NCBI RefSeq assembly: GCF_947500045.1
Contig: NZ_CANMQQ010000007.1
Location: 1 to 64,000, forward strand
Length of the DNA stretch: 64,000 nt
DNA from: an uncultured Ruegeria sp.
GTDB lineage: Bacteria > Pseudomonadota > Alphaproteobacteria > Rhodobacterales > Rhodobacteraceae
Direction of reading: 5' to 3'
Shown here piece by piece: positions 9,959-19,412 of this stretch. Within the stretch, counting starts at the first letter, position 1. Each line of letters begins with the position of its first letter. The notes beneath the pieces were generated by a model that saw nothing but the letters and a program-made list of their open reading frames with translations, did not search any database and was not told the origin of the DNA. Both the position numbers and the translations under genes were made by a program.

Positions 9959-10954
9959 ATGAAATACTTGTTTGCAGCAATTGCTGTCATAGCCGCAGGC
10001 GCGGCGGGTGCCGGCACCCTTGAGAACGTTCAGGCCAATGGTACTTTGAAATGCGCCATAAACAGTGGCTTTCCGGGGTTTTCGGCAACTGATGACGCTG
10101 GCACCTGGAAAGGTTTTGACGTCGACTACTGCGGTGCCGTGGCCGCAGCAGTGCTGGGTGATGCTTCGAAGGTTGAATACACTCCGGTCAGCGCCAAGAA
10201 TCGGTTCACAATCCTTCAATCAGGCGAGGTAGACATCGTCTCGCGGAACACTACCTGGTCGGTGATGCGCGATACGACGCAGGCAGTCGATTACATCGGT
10301 ACGATGTATTACGATGGTCAAGGTTTCATCGTCCGTTCCAGTCTAGGCGTGAAAAGTGTTAACGACCTGAGCGGTGCTTCTATTTGCTTGGCCACTGCGT
10401 CCTCCACCGAGCAAACTCTCGCAGATTACTTCCGTGCCAACGGCCTAGATTTCAAATCGGTGTCTTTCGGCTCAAACTCTGACGCAAGAAAAGGCTACGT
10501 TGACGGTGCTTGCGATGTGTTCACCGGTGACCAGAGCGCAGTCGCTGCTGCTATGACCACATTTGACACACCTGCGGATCACATGGTTTTGCCGGAAATC
10601 ATTTCGAAAGAGCCGCTGGCACCATATGTTCGACAGGGCGACGATCAATGGGGTGATGTTGCCCGTTGGGTGCGCAATGCGCTCATAGCAGCGGAAGAGT
10701 TCGGCATCACCCAGGAAAACGTGGACGAGATCGCATCGACATCAACCAATCCTGAAGTCCGCCGTCTGCTCGGTGTGGAAGGCGATATTGGCTCCGCATT
10801 GGGCCTTGAGGCGGATTGGGCACATAAGGCGATCAAATCTGTCGGAAATTATGGCGAGATGTGGGAACGCAATGTGCAACCGCTTGGCCTAAGCCGTGGC
10901 TTGAACAATCTCTATACCAATGGTGGTCTGCAATACGCGCCGCCGTTCCGTTGA
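9959..10954 (+). CDS. aapJ: amino-acid ABC transporter, periplasmic binding protein (AapJ/BztA-like)
   Basis: 331 residues with a short signal peptide (about residues 1-18, AAIAVIAAGAAGAG) and the SBP family 3 fold: FDVDYCGAVAAAV, EVDIVSRNTTWSVMRD and GANGLDF-like segments in the order typical of AapJ/BztA. A GGAGG ribosome site precedes ATG. It should capture amino acids in the periplasm for the AapQ-AapM permease encoded next. The rhizobial Aap and Rhodobacter Bzt systems have broad or Glu/Gln/Asp/Asn specificity; here specificity is not readable, and the embedded racemase suggests acidic or D-amino acids. Confidence 0.93.
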   Translation: MKYLFAAIAVIAAGAAGAGTLENVQANGTLKCAINSGFPGFSATDDAGTWKGFDVDYCGAVAAAVLGDASKVEYTPVSAKNRFTILQSGEVDIVSRNTTWSVMRDTTQAVDYIGTMYYDGQGFIVRSSLGVKSVNDLSGASICLATASSTEQTLADYFRANGLDFKSVSFGSNSDARKGYVDGACDVFTGDQSAVAAAMTTFDTPADHMVLPEIISKEPLAPYVRQGDDQWGDVARWVRNALIAAEEFGITQENVDEIASTSTNPEVRRLLGVEGDIGSALGLEADWAHKAIKSVGNYGEMWERNVQPLGLSRGLNNLYTNGGLQYAPPFR

Positions 10955-10965
10955 TTTGAGAAACA

Positions 10966-10997
10966 GAATGGGCGGCACTCTTCCTGGTCGCCCATTC
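10966..10997 (+). terminator. stem-loop between aapJ and aapQ
   Basis: GAATGGGCG pairs with CGCCCATTC around a 14-base loop, 12 bases after the aapJ stop. There is no U-tract, so it is probably an mRNA-stabilising or attenuating hairpin that lets the binding protein be made in excess of the permeases, rather than a full terminator. Confidence 0.6.
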
Positions 10998-11013
10998 CGA
11001 CTAGGAGAATAAA

Positions 11014-12201
11014 ATGAACAGTATTTCCATACTTTGGCGCGACTCGAGAGTCCGGGCCATCTCCTCACAAGTCCTAGTCGTTGTGATTGTTCTACTTCTC
11101 CTGTTTTATCTGGCAGGAAACGCAATCGTAAACCTGGAGCGTCTTGGCATTCAGTATGGCTTCGGCTTTCTTGGAAATCTCGCCGGGTATGATATTTCTT
11201 TCTCGCTATTGCCGTTCGATTTCGCAACATCGACGCATTTGGATGCGCTCAAGATAGGCATCCTGAACACCTTGCTGGTGTCCGCCATGTCGATTGTTCT
11301 GGCGACTGTTCTGGGGTTCATGTTCGGTTTGATGCGAATGTCCGGCAATGTGCTGGTTTCCTCGGTAGCAAGCGCCTTTGTGGAGGTCGAACGAAATGTT
11401 CCTCTCCTTCTGCACATCTTGTTTTGGTTCTTTGGTGTCTGGATCGCGTTGCCGAGTGTTCGTGAGGGCGCTGAGATCACTGCTCTTAATCCGTTTGGGA
11501 TGGATGTACTCTATATCCACAACAGGGGTGTGAACCTGCCGTTCGCGGACTTTGGCGGGCAAGGCTGGCTTCTTTTGGTCGCGTTGTGGATTTCCACCGC
11601 CGCGATTGCTGGGCTGTGGGTATTTGCTAAAGTAAAAAAAGCGCGAACTGGGCAGGATTTTCCTATTTTCATGGCATCAGTTGCCGCTGCTGTAGTGATC
11701 TTCGCTCTTATTTGGATCGTAGGTGGTATTAAGACTACTTGGGATATCCCTGAAGCTGGGCGCTTCAACTTTTCAGGTGGCATCGAGGTAATCGGGTCGC
11801 TATTTGCCCTTTGGATCGCGCTTTCGCTTTATGCTGCAGCCTTTATTGCCGAAAATGTCCGTGCGGGGATCATGGCAGTAAGCAAGGGGCAGATTGAAGC
11901 TGCGCAGGCGTTAGGGCTCAAACCGCGCCGTATCACCAGCAAGATAGTAGTGCCCCAAGCGATGCGAGTGATTATTCCTCCCGTCACCAACCACTATCTC
12001 AACGTGGTCAAGAATTCATCACTTGCGATTGCAGTGGGTTATCCGGAACTCGTCAATGTCTTCGTAGGCTCTACCCTGAATCTGACCGGACAATCCGTGG
12101 AAGTAATTCTACTGACAATGGCTGTTTACCTGACTATTTCGCTGACCATTTCACTCCTGATGAACATCTACAACCGCCGTATGGCCCTGATGGAGCGCTG
12201 A
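11014..12201 (+). CDS. aapQ: amino-acid ABC transporter permease (AapQ/BztB-like)
   Basis: 395 residues with about eight membrane segments. The HisM-type permease signature near the C-terminus is present: RAGIMAVSKGQIEAAQALGL, the EAA loop that contacts the ATPase. The N-terminal extension before the first conserved permease helix and the long periplasmic loop are typical of AapQ. It forms a heterodimeric channel with AapM, whose gene starts three bases downstream. The stem-loop at 10966 separates it from aapJ. Confidence 0.93.
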   Translation: MNSISILWRDSRVRAISSQVLVVVIVLLLLFYLAGNAIVNLERLGIQYGFGFLGNLAGYDISFSLLPFDFATSTHLDALKIGILNTLLVSAMSIVLATVLGFMFGLMRMSGNVLVSSVASAFVEVERNVPLLLHILFWFFGVWIALPSVREGAEITALNPFGMDVLYIHNRGVNLPFADFGGQGWLLLVALWISTAAIAGLWVFAKVKKARTGQDFPIFMASVAAAVVIFALIWIVGGIKTTWDIPEAGRFNFSGGIEVIGSLFALWIALSLYAAAFIAENVRAGIMAVSKGQIEAAQALGLKPRRITSKIVVPQAMRVIIPPVTNHYLNVVKNSSLAIAVGYPELVNVFVGSTLNLTGQSVEVILLTMAVYLTISLTISLLMNIYNRRMALMER

Positions 12202-12204
12202 ACC

Positions 12205-13314
12205 ATGAGTGATATGAAATTTGCTTGGGTCCGCACTAAAGACGCACCAGCGCTGCCGCCGCCAGAGAATCAGGAAATACACTGGCTGCGCCGCTGGTTC
12301 TTCAGCACTTGGTACGACTCGATTGCCAGCCTTGCGATCATTGCCATTGCCGCGGTCTTGCTCCCGCGCTTTCTGGATTGGGCCCTTTTCTCAGCTGTTT
12401 TTGATGCTGGCAGCGCAGCTGAATGCCGAGAAAAAGGAGACGGGGCTTGCTGGGCAATGATCGTGCGGCGTTTCGGACAGATAATTTATGGATTTTATGA
12501 TCCGGATGAGCGCTGGCGGATCAACCTTGGCACGGCGCTTTATATAGTTGGGCTCGGCTTTATTCTGTTTGGCAAAAAGAAACAGCGTAGTATTGCCGTT
12601 CGGGCAATGATCTTCGGATATCCTCTGATCGCTTTTGACCTTTTCTTTGGGGGGATAACCTTGGGAGAGGTGCCAAGCAGCGACATGGGCGGCCTGTTCC
12701 TTACGGTCTTCCTGGCCACAATTGGGATCGTTCTTTCGCTTCCGTTGGGCATACTATTCGCGCTGGGTAGAGTATCAAAACTACCGATATTACGTTTCGT
12801 CTGTATCTGCTTCATCGAAGGTGTCCGGGCAGTCCCACTGATCACCATCCTGTTTATGGCCCAATTTATGCTTCCATTTGTCCTGCCTCCCGGGCTGGAT
12901 ATCGATAACGTTTTGCGCGTGACCATCGGGCTGGTACTGTTTTCTGCTGCTTATATGGCTGAGGTGATCCGTGGAGGACTACAAGCAATACCCGCTGGCC
13001 AATATGAGGCCGCCGATGCCATGGGGTTGGGCTATTTCCAAAAGATCCGTTTGGTGATCATGCCGCAGGTTCTAAAAACCGTTCTGCCAGGGATCGTCAA
13101 TCTCTTTATCGGAGCGTTTAAGGACACAACGCTGGTGTCGATCATCGGTCTTTTTGACTTTCTGCTTATTGTCGTCAATTCGACCCAAGACGCCAATTGG
13201 CTCGGGCTGGAGATTGAGGCTTATGTCTTTGTTGCCTTTGTCTTCTTTATGTTCTGCTTTTCGATGTCACGGTATTCGCTGCGGTTGGAAAAGAAACTGA
13301 AGACTGGTCACTGA
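12205..13314 (+). CDS. aapM: amino-acid ABC transporter permease (AapM/BztC-like)
   Basis: 369 residues with about eight membrane segments. The conserved EAA loop reads RGGLQAIPAGQYEAADAMGLGY, and FIEGVRAVPLITILFMAQFMLP lies upstream, as in AapM/BztC. It starts three bases after aapQ and ends seven bases before the racemase gene, so all are one transcript. Partner of AapQ in the inner membrane. Confidence 0.93.
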   Translation: MSDMKFAWVRTKDAPALPPPENQEIHWLRRWFFSTWYDSIASLAIIAIAAVLLPRFLDWALFSAVFDAGSAAECREKGDGACWAMIVRRFGQIIYGFYDPDERWRINLGTALYIVGLGFILFGKKKQRSIAVRAMIFGYPLIAFDLFFGGITLGEVPSSDMGGLFLTVFLATIGIVLSLPLGILFALGRVSKLPILRFVCICFIEGVRAVPLITILFMAQFMLPFVLPPGLDIDNVLRVTIGLVLFSAAYMAEVIRGGLQAIPAGQYEAADAMGLGYFQKIRLVIMPQVLKTVLPGIVNLFIGAFKDTTLVSIIGLFDFLLIVVNSTQDANWLGLEIEAYVFVAFVFFMFCFSMSRYSLRLEKKLKTGH

Positions 13315-13321
13315 GCAAAAA

Positions 13322-14809
13322 ATGTCAGTTAGCCAATCCGTAAAAGCCTCCCAGCCAAAATTGGGCCTGATTGGCGGACTAGGAGTCATCGCCGGCGCGG
13401 ATATCCTGCAAAGGATCATCCGCGCAACACCAGACACTTCCGACGGGCAACACATCGACATCAGTTTCGTACAACATCCTTTTCAAGAAGCTGTTAAGCC
13501 TTTTGACCCGCAATACGCCGCTACCAGCCGAAAGCTCTACGTCTATGAAATGGCACGTCAAATGGAACTGGACGCGCGTGATCTCGCTTTAGTGCCTTGT
13601 TTCCTTTCACAGACCTTTCTGGACGAAATCATTCCCGAAGTGGGATTGCGAATTATTGGTATTGGAGAGGCCATTGGCGACTACCTTTCAAGACAAGTTC
13701 CCATGAATGTCGGTGTGTTGACCTCTCCGTTCGTGCGCGGGTCAGGATACCTCGACCGGTTGCTCGCACCGGACCACCAAATTTTGTACCCTGAACAAGC
13801 ACACGAAAAAGCGCTGGTGCAGGCGATATACGGGCCTGAAGGATTGAAGTCCGGGCACTCTTCTCCGGAAGCACAAGTTGCGATTATCAATGCCTGTACG
13901 CATCTGATGTCCAGAGGCGCAGATGTTATCCTATCCGGTTTTACGGATATTCCGGCTCAAATGAGCTCCCTGTTTGAAGAACACAGTTTCCGCGTCTTAA
14001 ATTGCAATCAGATCTTTGCTGAATATGCTGCTGGGGTTTCCCGTGGTGGTGGAACCATGCCTTTCAAGGTTGGAGTGGTTGGCGGCGTTGGCCCCGCAGC
14101 AACTGTCGATTTTGTTTCCCGGATTGTGCAAAATACACATGCACAATGCGACCAGGACCACATCAAGGTGGTGGTAGAGCAGAATCCGCAAATCCCCGAC
14201 CGTACAGAAAATCTTTCAGGGGATGGAAAAGATCCTACTGTGGCACTGTATGCTACTTGCAAGAAACTTGAGCGGGCAGGAGCAAACATTATTGCGATCC
14301 CGTGCAACACTGCGCATGCCTATTTGGACAGGATCCAGCGGCATGTGGATATTCTGATCGTCAGCATGCTGTCAGAAACCATTGCAACTATTCAAGATAC
14401 TTATCCTGTCGCCTCAAAAATCGGATTACTTGCCACAAATGGAACTGTGCAAAGCCGCCTATATCACAAATCTGCCGAAGCGGTTGGACTTAAGCTGATA
14501 ACACCGGAACCCGACTACCAGGCACAGGTCATGGACGCCATCTACGGCGACGAGGGGGTGAAAGCCGGGCATACCGAAGGCCACTGTCGGGAACAATTGT
14601 TTGCTGCTTGCCAACATCTCTCAGAACGTGGTGCCGATGTGCTCATCCTGGGTTGCACCGAGCTTCCTCTGATTGCCCCGGGAACGAATTCAGGACTTCC
14701 GCCCATGCTGGATCCCACAGATATTCTGGCACGCAAATGCGTGACCTTGGCTTTGACCCAGCGGGCAAACTCGTTTTCCAATACAGAAAGGAGTTCAACA
14801 CATGTCTGA
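13322..14809 (+). CDS. tandem-fused aspartate/glutamate racemase-family protein
   Basis: 495 residues made of two Asp/Glu racemase domains in a row: about 12-240 (starting KLGLIGGLG) and about 247-480 (starting KVGVVGGVG). Single-domain family members are about 230-240 residues and use two cysteines. The C-terminal half has both, Cys328 (IPCNTAH) and Cys445 (LGCTELP). The N-terminal half keeps the first, Cys93 (VPCFLS), but has Phe207 where the second should be (SGFTDIP). So the N-terminal domain probably cannot racemise by the two-base mechanism and may be structural, regulatory or a one-base enzyme. The gene lies between aapM and aapP (overlapping aapP by 8 bases), linking transport to interconversion of D- and L-amino acids. 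Confidence 0.88.
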   Translation: MSVSQSVKASQPKLGLIGGLGVIAGADILQRIIRATPDTSDGQHIDISFVQHPFQEAVKPFDPQYAATSRKLYVYEMARQMELDARDLALVPCFLSQTFLDEIIPEVGLRIIGIGEAIGDYLSRQVPMNVGVLTSPFVRGSGYLDRLLAPDHQILYPEQAHEKALVQAIYGPEGLKSGHSSPEAQVAIINACTHLMSRGADVILSGFTDIPAQMSSLFEEHSFRVLNCNQIFAEYAAGVSRGGGTMPFKVGVVGGVGPAATVDFVSRIVQNTHAQCDQDHIKVVVEQNPQIPDRTENLSGDGKDPTVALYATCKKLERAGANIIAIPCNTAHAYLDRIQRHVDILIVSMLSETIATIQDTYPVASKIGLLATNGTVQSRLYHKSAEAVGLKLITPEPDYQAQVMDAIYGDEGVKAGHTEGHCREQLFAACQHLSERGADVLILGCTELPLIAPGTNSGLPPMLDPTDILARKCVTLALTQRANSFSNTERSSTHV

Positions 14810-15593
14810 ACTTGCAATTGAACGCGAAATCGACCGCTCTAAGATGCAGGTGAGCGACGAGGTCGCCATCGAAATCTCAAACATGAACAAGTGGTACGGT
14901 GCCTTCCACGTGCTGCGCGATATCAATCTGACCGTCAATCAGGGCGAACGGATCGTTATTGCGGGGCCGTCAGGGTCGGGCAAGTCCACCCTGATCCGCT
15001 GCCTGAACGCGCTGGAGGAGCACCAGCAGGGCACAATCATGGTAGACGGGACCGAGCTGTCGAATGATCTCAAGAACATCGACAAAATCCGGTCCGAAGT
15101 TGGGATGGTATTCCAGCACTTCAACCTGTTCCCACACCTGACCATCTTGGAAAACTGCACGCTGGCCCCGATCTGGGTGCGCAAGACGCCCCGGAAAGAG
15201 GCCGAAGAAACGGCGATGCACTTCCTTGAGAAGGTGAAAATCCCTGAGCAGGCGCTGAAATATCCCGGCCAGCTGTCCGGTGGTCAGCAGCAGCGTGTGG
15301 CGATTGCCCGCTCGCTGTGCATGCGCCCACGGATCATGTTGTTTGACGAACCGACCTCGGCGCTTGACCCTGAGATGATCAAAGAGGTGCTCGACACCAT
15401 GATCGAGCTGGCTGAGGAAGGCATGACCATGCTCTGCGTGACGCACGAGATGGGCTTTGCCCGTCAGGTCGCCAACCGCGTGATCTTTATGGATGCGGGT
15501 CAGATCGTTGAACAAAACGAACCGGAAGAGTTCTTCAACAATCCGCAAAGCGAACGGACCAAACTGTTCCTGAGCCAGATTCTGGGCCACTGA
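14802..15593 (+). CDS. aapP: amino-acid ABC transporter ATPase (AapP/BztD-like)
   Basis: 263 residues. Walker [11 protein letters not shown]-loop [11 protein letters not shown], signature [13 protein letters not shown], Walker [15 protein letters not shown] and H-loop VTHEMGF are all present, so it should be an active ATPase. It closes the Aap operon. Base composition looks higher in G+C than the racemase gene before it, and its sequence is the most conserved of the operon. It overlaps the racemase gene by 8 bases, indicating translational coupling. Confidence 0.94.
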   Translation: MSELAIEREIDRSKMQVSDEVAIEISNMNKWYGAFHVLRDINLTVNQGERIVIAGPSGSGKSTLIRCLNALEEHQQGTIMVDGTELSNDLKNIDKIRSEVGMVFQHFNLFPHLTILENCTLAPIWVRKTPRKEAEETAMHFLEKVKIPEQALKYPGQLSGGQQQRVAIARSLCMRPRIMLFDEPTSALDPEMIKEVLDTMIELAEEGMTMLCVTHEMGFARQVANRVIFMDAGQIVEQNEPEEFFNNPQSERTKLFLSQILGH

Positions 15594-15616
15594 ACGAGTT
15601 CTGTTGCGAAGTGTTA

Positions 15617-15632
15617 AGGCTCTGTTGCGAAG
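15617..15632. repeat. possible IS6-type terminal sequence
   Basis: GGCTCTGTTGCGAAGT resembles the terminal inverted repeat of IS6-family elements and is preceded by a partial direct repeat (TCTGTTGCGAAGTG at 15602). It lies downstream of the truncated IS6 transposase and is probably the surviving element end. The opposite end near 16290 is not a convincing match. Confidence 0.5.
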
Positions 15633-15770
15633 TTTTTTTCTGTCCTGAGAGATCACGGGATGTCCATCCCATCAGAACCCTTTCCACGTACAACATGTAC
15701 TGGTGATTAGAAAGCTCAAATCTAATTGGGAGGCGAACCAGAGAAGATGCGAAATCGAAGAAATCTACCA

Positions 15771-16220
15771 CTATCTGGAAACAAATGCAGGGCCGGTGTC
15801 CGCGACGCCCCGCTTGGGAATGAAACCAAGACGCTTCATCAGGCGGCGCAACAGCCGTTTTGCGGCCCGTTTGTCCCGTTTCGGTTGCAGTAATTCGTCC
15901 AGCACCACGCCATGTTGATCGACTGCGCGCCAAAGCCAATACTTGCGACCGGAGATTCTGACGACAACCTCATCGAGGTGCCGGACGTCGCCTTGACGTC
16001 CCTGTCGTCGTTGCAAGTTTCGAACAATCAGCGGTCCGAACTTGGTCACCCGACGCCTGATAGTCTCGCAAGAGGCATCGATCCCGCGCTGCAGCGACAT
16101 CTCTTCAACTTCACGCAGGCTCAAATTGAAGCGAACATAAAGCCTCACCGCGTGGATAATGATCTGAGAGGGAAATCGGTGGCGCTTGTAGATGATGGAC
16201 GATGAGTTCATCGATGTCAC
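15771..16220 (-). pseudogene. IS6-family transposase, C-terminally truncated
   Basis: 149 residues matching the first two thirds of IS6/IS26-type transposases (normally about 230-240). Visible are YKRHRFPSQIIIHAVRLY, LSLREVEEMSLQRGI, the first catalytic Asp in RHLDEVVVRI and the Trp-rich YWLWRAVDQHG. Homology stops after MKRLGFIPKRGVADTGPAF, before the remaining acidic residues, so the protein cannot transpose. The sequence 15640-15770 does not encode the missing part in any frame. Confidence 0.85.
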
Positions 16221-16349
16221 CTACGTCCAAATCATATCATGGGCAACCGAGCGACAGTTAACGTGACAACACCAATAAAAGAGCTTTCGGTCGAGGTCGT
16301 GCCGCATTCGAGGTGCAACTAGAGTGTAAAGCGAAAGCCAGTTAAATAT

Positions 16350-16631
16350 CTAAAACTCATCAAATTCCGGGACGTTGCCAAGCCGAATGAGGAAACTTGG
16401 CGACCCGACTTCGCCACTGTTCGGATCCTCACTGACCATGTAGGCGTCGGCGCCCGCGCAATCGTCGGATTGCGCTTCTCTTTCTGCTCTGTTCTGTGCC
16501 TCCACTGCCGTGGAGTACTCAAATTGCTTGCCTATTTTCAGGCTTCCTTGCCCTCCGCGTCCTGGCTTCTGTTCGACATATGTCTGGCAGATATAGTGAA
16601 CTTTTTCTGAGCTCTCATGTGAGATTGTCAT
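16350..16631 (-). CDS. small hypothetical protein
   Basis: 93 residues, hydrophilic, no signal peptide or membrane segment. It starts MTISHESSEKVHYICQTY and contains EYSTAVEAQNRAEREA and a C-terminal DAYMVSEDPNSG stretch. The pattern (short cytoplasmic protein with KIGKQFEYSTAxEA) looks like a conserved small protein of rhizobia and rhodobacters, but no function is known to me. Stand-alone gene next to IS6 debris. Confidence 0.6.
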   Translation of the reverse strand: MTISHESSEKVHYICQTYVEQKPGRGGQGSLKIGKQFEYSTAVEAQNRAEREAQSDDCAGADAYMVSEDPNSGEVGSPSFLIRLGNVPEFDEF

Positions 16632-16749
16632 GGCAATATCCTTGAAACGAGTACGGCGCTACTGATGCATGAGATATACAGTGCTCGCTAGCCACTTTGT
16701 TTGTGTTTCGCTCAATCAAGTCGCGCGGAGAGAAAGGCCAAAGATCCTG

Positions 16750-16962
16750 TCACCGCTTTTTGACGGGCTTCGGCGGACGGGCTTCAAATGGTGTCTTCGC
16801 ATCCCTTTCGAGCCGAGTTTTGCGAAGCCGGGCGTTCTTGATCTGTCTTTGCTCTGCTTCTTCGGTGACCATTTCCCTAACGACCCGCGTTGTTTTTTCC
16901 ATCGGCGTTTCCGCCTTGGGTACGTGTGCATTGAAGACAGTAGCTTTTTTCGGCTTTGCCAA
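16750..16962 (-). CDS. small basic hypothetical protein
   Basis: About 70 residues, strongly basic and Lys/Arg/Glu-rich: it starts AKPKKATVFNAHVPKAE after the first residue, and a predicted long helix (MEKTTRVVREMVTEEAEQRQ) follows. TTG at 16962 is proposed as the start because GGAG lies eight bases upstream; the frame also extends to an ATG at 16995 with no such site. Function unknown; charge and helix suggest nucleic-acid binding, which is only inference. Confidence 0.5.
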   Translation of the reverse strand: MAKPKKATVFNAHVPKAETPMEKTTRVVREMVTEEAEQRQIKNARLRKTRLERDAKTPFEARPPKPVKKR

Positions 16963-17011
16963 TGGTTGTTCTCCTATCCGTTTCCAACGGCGCATTTATC
17001 AGTTGAGTATT

Positions 17012-18133
17012 TCAAATTGATGCCAGGTGATTGCCTGGTCCTTGAGAGACATGCGCGTGTCGTGAAGGACTGCGATGTAGCAGCTTTGTCTGAACGTCAG
17101 GAGCGGACATAGCTTTCATCAACGCACTATAGTTCATTTGGAACCTCATTTCCGATCCTACGCTCTGTGTCGAATGGGATGTCCCGATGACAAGATGATC
17201 GCTTGTTGCACCGATGAGCCTGTTTCTAGGATGCATAGAAAGCCCAAAAACGTCCGTATCTTGTTGACCAATGGCGAGAACTAATTGTGTGCTCTGTCCA
17301 TTTTTTGGGACAAGGTGAAGTCGTTTGAATACCGGGTCGCAGATACTCTGAGGGTGAGTTGCAGGTTTGGACCCTGTTTCAATGACCTCAGCGACAAGCG
17401 TAAAGGCATCAGTATACATCCCGCCTATCTGATCTCCGGATACCGGATCAACGCCCAGAAGGATTGCTTCGCCCAGCCTTAAATCGTTGATGCGACCAAC
17501 TGGGTGTCCACCGAGGGCCCAAGGAAGGTTGGCCGAGTTACCGCCAGATACCGTCTGAAGGATGGGCCCACACTGTCCCTCTGTGTCATTCGCCAAGACA
17601 GACATGGCGTCCATGTCTGTGGCATTCGGGGCAATTCCACTCAGACATGCGAAGTTCGCTCCGATGCCCTTCAGCGCGACACCTGGCATATCCACCACTT
17701 GCTGTGCAATTGAGCCGAGGTATTTTGGCATGATCCCTTCGCGCAGATCGCCCATCTCAACCATCAGGATAATGCCGTGAATGCAGTCCTTCCGGATCGC
17801 GGCGGCGGCCAGAGCGGTAATCACGAGGATCTCTGTGTTGTAGCTTGCCTCACAGTATTGGACGACCTGATCGACCTGGCTCAGCGTTGGTGTACGGATC
17901 ATGGTGATCGGGCATGTCATGCCCGCATTGCGTAATTTCCGCACGTTGCTAAGCCGCGCTTCTGCAAGTCCCACAGCGCCACCGTCCAGCATGGCCCGAG
18001 CGATTGCTGGATGCCCGCACACTGCTTTGGTCACACCGGTGACGCTGATGCCGCGAGTCTTGAGGCGCCCGATCACAGTCTTTGCATTTTGGCGTATCTT
18101 GCTCAGATGCACCTCAATGCGGGGTGTACTCAT
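17012..18133 (-). CDS. PLP-dependent alanine/ornithine racemase-family protein
   Basis: 373 residues. The start TPRIEVHLSKIRQNAKTV, then GVTKAVCGHPAIARAML with the Lys expected to bind PLP, and HGIILMVEMGDLREGI match the ornithine racemase / YhfX-type branch of the fold-III alanine racemases. This branch uses free basic or other amino acids rather than alanine for cell wall. Start ATG overlaps the stop of the DgcN-like gene (ATGA), so the two proteins are translationally coupled. Together they point to conversion of a D- or L-amino acid and further modification of the product. Substrate not readable from sequence. Confidence 0.82.
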   Translation of the reverse strand: MSTPRIEVHLSKIRQNAKTVIGRLKTRGISVTGVTKAVCGHPAIARAMLDGGAVGLAEARLSNVRKLRNAGMTCPITMIRTPTLSQVDQVVQYCEASYNTEILVITALAAAAIRKDCIHGIILMVEMGDLREGIMPKYLGSIAQQVVDMPGVALKGIGANFACLSGIAPNATDMDAMSVLANDTEGQCGPILQTVSGGNSANLPWALGGHPVGRINDLRLGEAILLGVDPVSGDQIGGMYTDAFTLVAEVIETGSKPATHPQSICDPVFKRLHLVPKNGQSTQLVLAIGQQDTDVFGLSMHPRNRLIGATSDHLVIGTSHSTQSVGSEMRFQMNYSALMKAMSAPDVQTKLLHRSPSRHAHVSQGPGNHLASI

Positions 18134-19329
18134 ATCGCAGCCACAGGCGTGGATTGATGTAACCCAGGATAGGCGGCGACAACCATTGCAAGCAAATGCG
18201 ATACTGGCCGGCTGAGTACATCCGTTACAGGCAGCCCGAGTTTTTGTGACTGTGCGGCGATAGTGTCGGTAATCTCGACCTCAGACATCCCCTCGTGATT
18301 GAGCGTGACACCGATGACTTTTGTGTCAGCAAAAGCTTCGATAAGGGCAATCTCACTTGCAGGCTTGGGCATTGGCATATTGGGAAAATCACAGCGATGT
18401 GCGCGCTTTGGAGCGTGCTGAAGGATCACGGCGTCTGGTTGGCTGCCCCGCAGGATAAAGGCGGATGTACAGAATGCCGGATGACTCAACGCTCCTTGGC
18501 CTTCGATCAATATGACATCGGGTTGTTCAGCCTCGGAAGCGTCAACAATCGCACCTTCAAGTTCACCACAACAAAACTGCGGCGGCACGGCATCCATTGC
18601 CACCCCATATTTTGCGCCCTGCATCAAACCCGTCTGGCCCGTACCAACAAGAACAGTCTTGATGCCCCTTGCGTTCAAGACGCGGGCCAATACGGTTGCT
18701 GTTGTCCGTTTTCCAATGGCGCAATCAGTTCCAAGAACCGCTATGCGCAGTGCCTTCACTCCTGCAATACTTCCGTCGAACAGGCGCATATTCTTGCTGG
18801 GTTTAGGTTTTCGAATATCTCGAATGGTGACTTTGCGTTCGACCGCAAAAGACGCAATTTCCGGATCATCGCTCAGATATTCATGCAATCCACTGACGAT
18901 ATTCATACCTAGTGAAATCGCGTCGAGAACAACGTCGCGATCTGTCGATGAGAGTCTCCCAATAGATGGTGCCATCCCATAAATGAGGGTATCTGGGATG
19001 ACGGTTTCATGGGCGACAGCAGCGTCCAAGCTTCTGAAGACCGGAATATGGTTAACCGTGCCGTCAAGAACCAGCCCGCTGTCTTCACCGCCATAGTTGC
19101 TATCGATGACAGATAAAATCCTGTAGGCTTCTGAATGACGAACGAGGCCATTTGCAGTTTTGCCATCAATTTTGGCGAAGTTTCCTTGGCAATAGACAAT
19201 TGCAGTTGGCGGCAAGACGATCTGAGTGGCAGAGATTGATCTTATGGGTTCGTCGCGGGCCAATGGCGGCGCTTGTGCACCGCTGACTGGACGACGGATC
19301 GTGTTTGCCGCGCTAAAGTCGGTTTTCAT
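18130..19329 (-). CDS. DUF1611/DgcN-like P-loop protein (putative D-amino-acid N-acyltransferase)
   Basis: 399 residues of the DUF1611 family: an N-terminal Rossmann-like domain (about 40-170) and a C-terminal P-loop domain with GTDCAIGKRTTA near residue 200 and DVILIEGQGALSHPA near 275. Family members include DgcN of marine gammaproteobacteria, which acetylates D-glutamate as the first step of D-amino-acid breakdown with DgcA. No DgcA (enolase-superfamily dehydratase) gene is present in this window, so the pathway here must differ or be completed elsewhere. Upstream of and coupled to the ornithine-racemase-like gene. The DgcN assignment is at family level only. Confidence 0.78.
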   Translation of the reverse strand: MKTDFSAANTIRRPVSGAQAPPLARDEPIRSISATQIVLPPTAIVYCQGNFAKIDGKTANGLVRHSEAYRILSVIDSNYGGEDSGLVLDGTVNHIPVFRSLDAAVAHETVIPDTLIYGMAPSIGRLSSTDRDVVLDAISLGMNIVSGLHEYLSDDPEIASFAVERKVTIRDIRKPKPSKNMRLFDGSIAGVKALRIAVLGTDCAIGKRTTATVLARVLNARGIKTVLVGTGQTGLMQGAKYGVAMDAVPPQFCCGELEGAIVDASEAEQPDVILIEGQGALSHPAFCTSAFILRGSQPDAVILQHAPKRAHRCDFPNMPMPKPASEIALIEAFADTKVIGVTLNHEGMSEVEITDTIAAQSQKLGLPVTDVLSRPVSHLLAMVVAAYPGLHQSTPVAAI

Positions 19330-19412
19330 GATGTTTCCTTTTTGTGGTCGACGCCGAAGGCAACGCTGTCGTCACTATCGGGTAATGAAGCCAATTATGT
19401 CGTGCCGCCCGC

